From NCBI GenBank assembly GCA_022823225.1, contig JAJDXM010000048.1:27180-91179 (forward strand): a DNA stretch of 64,000 nt. The letters are read 5' to 3'. Positions 60,048-64,000 of the stretch are shown here, one piece after another (the first letter of the stretch is position 1; each line of letters starts with the position of its first letter). A model generated the notes under the pieces. That model did no database searches, was not told the origin of the DNA, and saw only the letters and a list, made by a program, of their open reading frames with translations. The stretch is from Gemmatimonadota bacterium (GTDB lineage: Bacteria; Gemmatimonadota; Gemmatimonadetes; Longimicrobiales; Gaopeijiaceae). Position numbers and translations under genes: made by a program.

Positions 60048-61273
60048 AACGCGGACGCGCGGGCGCCCTGGCCAAGCTCGCCGTGCTGGTCGTGATCCTC
60101 GCGGGGGGACTCCTGATTGCGCCCCGGACGCCGCTGGGTCCCTACCTTACCCCGGAAGGGATCTTCAGGGTCATCGACTGGCTGCGCGACCACTCCCTTG
60201 CGCCGGTGATCTTCATCGCGCTCTACGCGGCCGCAACGGCGCTGGCCATTCCGGGGACGATCCTCACCCTTGCCGGAGGCGCCGTCTTCGGATTCTACTG
60301 GGGCACGCTCTTCAACCTTGTGGCGGCCAACATCGGGGCCAACGCCGCCTTCCTGGTGGCACGCACGCTCGGCAGGGACGGAGTAAGGAAGCTGATGGGA
60401 GACGATTCGCGCGCCCTCTCCAGACTCGACGGCATCGTGAGGCGACATGGCTTCCAGGGCCTGCTGACCCTGCGACTGATCCCCCTGGTTCCCTTCAACG
60501 CGCTCAACTTCGGGTCCGGGCTGATGTCCCTCAGCTGGCGCACCTACGCCGCCGCGACCGTGATCGGAATCGTGCCCGGGACGGCGGTCTACACCTTTTT
60601 CGCCAATGCTCTCCTGGAGGGGTCCCGCGAGGCTTCCGTCGAGGCGTGGTCCAGGGTTGCCGTCGCCGGGGTGCTGCTGGTGATTCTGAGCCTGCTGCCC
60701 GCGATCCTGAAGCGCCTGGGAGTTCGCCTGCCGGGGATGGGCGCCGTCGTCGCCTTCTTCGCGCTGCTGGCAGGTGCGCAGGGTGTATCAGCACAGCGCC
60801 CGGGAACCATGCCCGGATTCCCCGACAACGCGGTCTTCTCGGACATTCTCGCCCGCGTCGTGACGGATTCCGGGGTCGACTACGCGAAACTCGCCGCCGA
60901 CCGGTCGGGGCTTGACCGGTATCTTGCGGAGCTTGAGAGGACGAATCCAGCGCTGGTGGAGGCTGCTTCCCTCCACGACCGGCTCGCCTTCTGGATCAAC
61001 GCCTACAACGCGTGCATGCTGAAGCGGGTCGTCGATCACTACCCGATCCGGGTCGCGGGCGGGCTGCAGGGCATCAGGAACAGGGCCGCCGGCCGTCCCG
61101 CCAACTCGGTGTGGCAGATTGCGGACGTCTTCACCGGAGGTCACTGCCGCGTCGCGGGAGCGACCCGTTCGCAGGACGAGATCGAGCATGAGATCATCCG
61201 GCCGCTGGGCGACCCCAGGATCCACTTCGCGATCAACTGCGGGAACGGGACCGGACGCTACGGCATGGGATAG
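60035..61273 (+). CDS. TVP38/TMEM64-family membrane protein fused to a truncated DUF547 domain
   Basis: A 412-residue frame. Residues 1-235 are a TVP38/TMEM64 (VTT) membrane domain: ALAIPGTILTLAGGAVFGFY, ANIGANAAFLVARTLGRDGV, LRLIPLVPFNALNFGSG. Residues 240-258 (MGAVVAFFALLAGAQGVSAQ) look like a former signal peptide, followed by a DUF547 domain (YAKLAADRSGLDRYLAELE, HDRLAFWINAYNACMLKRVV, GDPRIHFAINCG). The DUF547 domain normally continues past the NCxxxSCP segment; here the frame ends 9 residues after NCG. The integrase follows at 61416, so the domain was probably cut by insertion of the mobile element. Confidence 0.82.
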   Translation: MAEVKRGRAGALAKLAVLVVILAGGLLIAPRTPLGPYLTPEGIFRVIDWLRDHSLAPVIFIALYAAATALAIPGTILTLAGGAVFGFYWGTLFNLVAANIGANAAFLVARTLGRDGVRKLMGDDSRALSRLDGIVRRHGFQGLLTLRLIPLVPFNALNFGSGLMSLSWRTYAAATVIGIVPGTAVYTFFANALLEGSREASVEAWSRVAVAGVLLVILSLLPAILKRLGVRLPGMGAVVAFFALLAGAQGVSAQRPGTMPGFPDNAVFSDILARVVTDSGVDYAKLAADRSGLDRYLAELERTNPALVEAASLHDRLAFWINAYNACMLKRVVDHYPIRVAGGLQGIRNRAAGRPANSVWQIADVFTGGHCRVAGATRSQDEIEHEIIRPLGDPRIHFAINCGNGTGRYGMG

Positions 61274-61298
61274 CACGGGACGGGCTGTATCGGGCAAT

Positions 61299-61308
61299 CC
61301 CTTGCGGT
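61299..61308 (+). repeat. Direct repeat CCCTTGCGGT, copy 1
   Basis: Ten bases identical to 61336-61345, with 37 bases between starts, just upstream of the integrase gene. Probably an arm-type binding site for the integrase N-terminal domain. Confidence 0.4.
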
Positions 61309-61335
61309 GTAGGTACTTGCGTTGTCGCTACCGTA

Positions 61336-61345
61336 CCCTTGCGGT
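61336..61345 (+). repeat. Direct repeat CCCTTGCGGT, copy 2
   Basis: Second copy of the 10-base repeat, same orientation, 71 bases before the integrase ATG. See the attachment region entry for context. Confidence 0.4.
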
Positions 61346-61415
61346 TCCATGCTGTCCCATGCCATCTTTGTTAGGTAGGGTTATCGCAACTGATACCACC
61401 AACAGGGGGGACACC

Positions 61416-62585
61416 ATGAAGAAAGACCCGCGCAGCCCGCTAACCGCCGTCTTCGTGAAGCGCGTCACAAAGCCCGGTCGCTACGGTGACGGGGGCCGGG
61501 GGAGCAACGGACTCTACCTGCGAGTCTGGACCCGTCCGAACGGGCGGACGGCGAAGGCATGGGGCCAGCGCCTTCGGGTGCATGGCCGGGAAACTAACCT
61601 GGGGCTTGGCTTGTTCCCGCTCGTTACGCTGGCCGAAGCCCGCGAAAAGGCGTTGGAGAATCGGCGGGCCGCATATCGGAACAAAGACCCGCGCGGCGGG
61701 ACGGTCCCCACCTTCGAGGCGGCGGCGGAAACGGTAATCCGCCTCCATGCGAAGTCATGGAAGCCCGGATCGCAGCTTCCCCACCAATGGCGGCAGACGC
61801 TCACGGCCTACGTCTTCCCGGTGATCGGAGACAAGCCCGTTAGCAAGGTGACGACCGCCGACGTGTTGGACGTGCTCACGCCGATATGGACGGCGAAGCC
61901 CGCGACCGCCCAAAAGGTGCGCCAGCGTGTCGGGGCCGTCTGCAAGTGGGCCGTGGCGAAGGGCTACCGGGCCGACAATCCGGCGGGCGACGCAATCACG
62001 GCGGCGCTGCCGAAGGCGAAGAACGGTCACAAGCACCATAGGGCCGTCCCCCATGCGAAGGTCCGCGACGCGCTGGCGAAGGTGCGGGAGCATGGGCGCG
62101 GCGTCCGGGCGCTGGCGTTGGAGTTTCTGGTACTCACGGCCTGCCGGACGGCGGAAGTTGCCGGGGCCAAGTGGAGCGAGATAGAGGCCGGTGTCTGGAC
62201 CGTCCCCGCTTCGCGCGTGAAGACGAAGCGCGCCCACCGTGTCCCCCTGTCTCCCGCCGCGCTGCGGGTGCTGGCCGACGCGAAGGCGCTGGCCGGGGAC
62301 TCGCCCCATGTCTTCCCCGGTGCGACCGGCAAGCCCATTGCCCGGCAAGCCTTCGGTAAGGTGCTCAAAGCCGCGAAGGTGGACGGGACGGCGCATGGCT
62401 TCCGGTCCAGCTTCCGCGATTGGTGCGGGGAAACCGGCGTGGCCCGCGAAGTGGCCGAACGCGCGCTCGCCCATACCGTCCACAACCGGACGGAAGCGGC
62501 ATACAACCGGACGGACCTGCTAGACCGTCGCCGCGACGTGATGGACGATTGGGCCGCCTACGTTGCGCCCGGTCCCGTTCGGTAG
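61416..62585 (+). CDS. int: Tyrosine integrase of the P4/DUF4102 type
   Basis: A 389-residue integrase. Residues 1-95 are the arm-binding DUF4102 domain (DGGRGSNGLYLRVW...LGLGLFPLVTLAEAREKALE). A core-binding domain follows (about 100-185). The catalytic domain has Arg in LTACRTAEVAGAKWSE, His-x-x-Arg in TAHGFRSSFRDW, a later His in ALAHTVHNR and the nucleophile Tyr in EAAYNRTD. AGGGGGG precedes the ATG at 61416. It integrates the element whose left end is here; it is unrelated to the XerD gene at 8197. Confidence 0.94.
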   Translation: MKKDPRSPLTAVFVKRVTKPGRYGDGGRGSNGLYLRVWTRPNGRTAKAWGQRLRVHGRETNLGLGLFPLVTLAEAREKALENRRAAYRNKDPRGGTVPTFEAAAETVIRLHAKSWKPGSQLPHQWRQTLTAYVFPVIGDKPVSKVTTADVLDVLTPIWTAKPATAQKVRQRVGAVCKWAVAKGYRADNPAGDAITAALPKAKNGHKHHRAVPHAKVRDALAKVREHGRGVRALALEFLVLTACRTAEVAGAKWSEIEAGVWTVPASRVKTKRAHRVPLSPAALRVLADAKALAGDSPHVFPGATGKPIARQAFGKVLKAAKVDGTAHGFRSSFRDWCGETGVAREVAERALAHTVHNRTEAAYNRTDLLDRRRDVMDDWAAYVAPGPVR

Positions 62586-62683
62586 TAGCTTGTCCCATAC
62601 GGTGGGAACGGGGGACTCTGCCCCCTTCGCCGAAGGAAAGTGACGTGGAAACGAAACGGACCCGAAGCGAAGGGGGCTTTGTC

Positions 62684-62878
62684 ATGGCGGGCAGGATTCT
62701 GCGAGTCCGGGACGTGTTGGACCGCATCGGCGGTGTCTCGCGTTCGACTCTGTATCGGTGGATGGATGCGGGACGGTTCCCCCGTCCCCTGAAGTTGGGA
62801 CCGCAAGCGGCGGGCTGGCGGGAAACGGACGTGGACGCTTGGCTAGAGTCCCGCCAGTTGTCCGGGGGCGGCGAATGA
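62684..62878 (+). CDS. alpA: AlpA-family helix-turn-helix regulator
   Basis: A 64-residue MerR-like winged helix: ILRVRDVLDRIGGVSRSTLY, RWMDAGRFPRPLKLG, AGWRETDVDAWLESR, the AlpA pattern. AlpA proteins activate excision or replication of phages and phage satellites. AAGGGGG precedes the ATG; a GTG at 62645 with AAGGA is an alternative start. It overlaps the next gene by 4 bases (ATGA). Confidence 0.88.
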   Translation: MAGRILRVRDVLDRIGGVSRSTLYRWMDAGRFPRPLKLGPQAAGWRETDVDAWLESRQLSGGGE

Positions 62879-63132
62879 GCGCCGGGAGGCGGGCAAGCCT
62901 TGGCGACATATCCCTGCTGCTGGACCTGGCAATGGACGAAATCGGCGACCTGTGCGAACGGGTGGACAAGGGCGAGTTGTTGCCGCCAACCGAAGACGAC
63001 CTACTCGGCCTTCCGCACGTTACCAGTAGCGGCGAGCCCATCGGCGACCTAGGGGTTGCGGTGTCGATGAGTGACATGATCGAGTGGCTTTGGATGCAGG
63101 CGGACAGCACGGAGCCGCCGCAGGGGCGTTAG
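62875..63132 (+). CDS. Small acidic hypothetical protein of the mobile element
   Basis: An 85-residue acidic protein: SLGDISLLLDLAMDEIGDLC, ELLPPTEDDLLGLPHVTSSG, SDMIEWLWMQADS. No family recognised. It starts in an ATGA overlap with alpA. Its position ahead of the terminase could suggest a small-terminase or packaging role, but it has no visible DNA-binding motif. Confidence 0.65.
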   Translation: MSAGRRASLGDISLLLDLAMDEIGDLCERVDKGELLPPTEDDLLGLPHVTSSGEPIGDLGVAVSMSDMIEWLWMQADSTEPPQGR

Positions 63133-63255
63133 ATGGCCCTACAACGCACTATCCCCCGTCGCTGGCGCTGGACCCTTTGGGACGGTCGCCCGTATCCGCC
63201 CGCGCCGTTCTGTTGGCGCTGCTGGCGCGCGGGAGTCTGTCGGCCCGGCCCGTGA
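63133..63255 (+). CDS. Possible 40-residue Cys/Trp-rich peptide
   Basis: An ATG directly after the previous stop, with CAGGGGCG upstream, opens a 40-codon frame: MALQRTIPRRWRWTLWDGRP then PFCWRCWRAGVC with a CxxC and a third Cys. It ends in a GTGA overlap with the terminase start. The ribosome site and overlap support it; the composition is unusual and no homologue is recognised. Confidence 0.4.
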   Translation: MALQRTIPRRWRWTLWDGRPYPPAPFCWRCWRAGVCRPGP

Positions 63256-64000
63256 AACCCGCCGATGGCACCGGCCAATCTGACGGCGGGCCGTCGCCCG
63301 GTGGGGTTGTCACGGCTCCACACAAAAAAAATCAGGCCGCCCTACCGTGGCAACGCCGGTTTCTGCGGGGGCTGGCCCGTCCGGCGGTGACAACGGCGGC
63401 GCTGTCGGTCGCCCGCTCGAACGGGAAAAGCTACCTGGCCGGGCGGTTGGCGGCGGACTACCTGTTGGGGAAGCGGCGGCATACGGAGTGCGTGATCGTG
63501 GCCGCGAGCCGCGAGCAAGCGGACGTGATCTACCGCTATGCGGTGCGCATGGTGACAGAGGCCGGACACAACCCGACCGACCGGAAGCGCTGGCAGTATC
63601 GGGATGGCCCGAACGTCGTCATACTTCGGAACCGGAAGACGGGCCAGGCAATCCGGGCGCTGTCCTGCGACCCGCGCCGGGCGCATGGTCGCGTCTTCGG
63701 GCTCGCGCTGTTGGATGAGCCCGCGCAATGGATGCCGGGAACGCGCGACCGGATGTTGGCGGCGATAGACACGGGGGCCGGGAAGGTGGAGGGCTCGAAG
63801 ATCGTCGCGCTTGGTACTCGCCCGGCGGGCGGCGGGCATTGGTTCCAACGGTGGCTTGACGGGGGCGCGGACTTCGTGCAGTGCCATGCGGCGCGGCGTG
63901 ACGATCCGCCGTTCTGGCTTCGGACGATCCGCAAGGCCAACCCTTCCTTTGACCGACTCCCGGCGCTGCGGGCGGACCTGTTGCGCCAGCGAAAAAAGGC
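63252..64000 (+). CDS. Phage terminase large subunit, N-terminal part (runs off the window)
   Basis: At least 249 codons from a GTG at 63252. The ATPase domain shows LPWQRRFLRGLA, Walker A SVARSNGKS at about 52-60, the ASREQADVIYRYAVRM helix, a coupling region and Walker B FGLALLDEPAQW at about 149-160, then ALGTRPAGGGHWFQRW. This is a Terminase_1-type packaging motor that cuts and translocates phage DNA. The nuclease domain lies beyond the window. The start is uncertain; the frame is also open further upstream to at least 63084. Confidence 0.85.
   Translation, partial: MKPADGTGQSDGGPSPGGVVTAPHKKNQAALPWQRRFLRGLARPAVTTAALSVARSNGKSYLAGRLAADYLLGKRRHTECVIVAASREQADVIYRYAVRMVTEAGHNPTDRKRWQYRDGPNVVILRNRKTGQAIRALSCDPRRAHGRVFGLALLDEPAQWMPGTRDRMLAAIDTGAGKVEGSKIVALGTRPAGGGHWFQRWLDGGADFVQCHAARRDDPPFWLRTIRKANPSFDRLPALRADLLRQRKK

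Larger units (their letters stand above)
61274..61415 (+). other. Left attachment region and integrase leader of the mobile element
   Basis: These 142 bases lie between the truncated DUF547 frame and the integrase. They contain two direct copies of CCCTTGCGGT (61299-61308 and 61336-61345), an additional TTGCG between them, and the inverted pair GGTAC/GTACC around it: likely integrase arm-type sites. GGCATGGGA at the end of the host frame and TCCCATGCC near 61354 are an inverted pair. The core attL was not defined because the right end is outside the window. Confidence 0.4.

Overview
The window is bacterial chromosome, GC-rich (roughly two thirds G+C by eye), and densely packed. Long minus-strand gene runs are repeatedly joined by 4-base start/stop overlaps (ATGA, GTGA, TTGA). 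The LPS genes kdsA, kdsB and gmhA indicate a diderm. Gene order and sequence character best fit Gemmatimonadota, for example the DUF177-rpmF-plsX-fabHDG-acpP-fabF-ispF run, the smc/SRP RNA/dnaX stretch, and the nitrilase-fused NadE. That assignment is inference from recalled gene order and was not tested by a search.

Layout. Positions 1-3487 (minus) hold pabA/trpG, kdsB, pyrG and the N-terminus of kdsA, a CTP/KDO supply group. A plus-strand zinc-ribbon protein, nadE (minus) and a secreted S41 protease (plus) follow. Positions 8197-16427 (minus) form the fatty-acid cluster: DUF177, rpmF, plsX, fabH, fabD, fabG, acpP, fabF, ispF, a DedA membrane protein and xerD. Next come ndk, a CBS-domain protein and sucCD. 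A cysteine desulfurase and mnmA (plus) form a tRNA thiolation pair. Positions 22384-35944 (minus) run from an S6-S18 fusion through rplI, rsfS, smc, an MBL-fold hydrolase, DAHP synthase, yraN, an SRP RNA gene, dnaX, ybaB, recR, a small membrane protein, pgsA, pncC and grpE to dnaJ. Positions 36073-42920 hold a class II aldolase (plus) and an M20 peptidase, a K+-dependent H+-pyrophosphatase, pth, rplY and prs (minus). Positions 43072-54346 (minus) hold an unrecognised exported protein, tRNA-Gln, ispE, a UPF0104 membrane protein, pdxJ, hflX, rarA, cca, an SDR, gmhA, a CapC/YwqE-type PHP phosphatase and a small hypothetical; alaS and recA follow.

The right end differs. A mercuric-reductase-like flavoprotein is coupled to a TVP38-type membrane protein fused to a DUF547 domain. 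That DUF547 domain stops abruptly at an inserted element with a tyrosine integrase, AlpA-type regulator, two small genes and a terminase large subunit that runs off the window. This looks like the left end of a prophage or a compact phage satellite.

The most unusual observations are: (1) ribosomal proteins S6 and S18 in one reading frame joined by an acidic linker; (2) an AT-rich palindrome, TGTAAAG-N4-CTTTACA, present both just before fabF and inside smc; (3) a 29-base element (26 of 29 identical) in front of both alaS and the CBS gene; (4) an SRP RNA gene before dnaX whose apical loop is not the usual GGAA; and (5) the integrated element interrupting a TVP38-DUF547 fusion.
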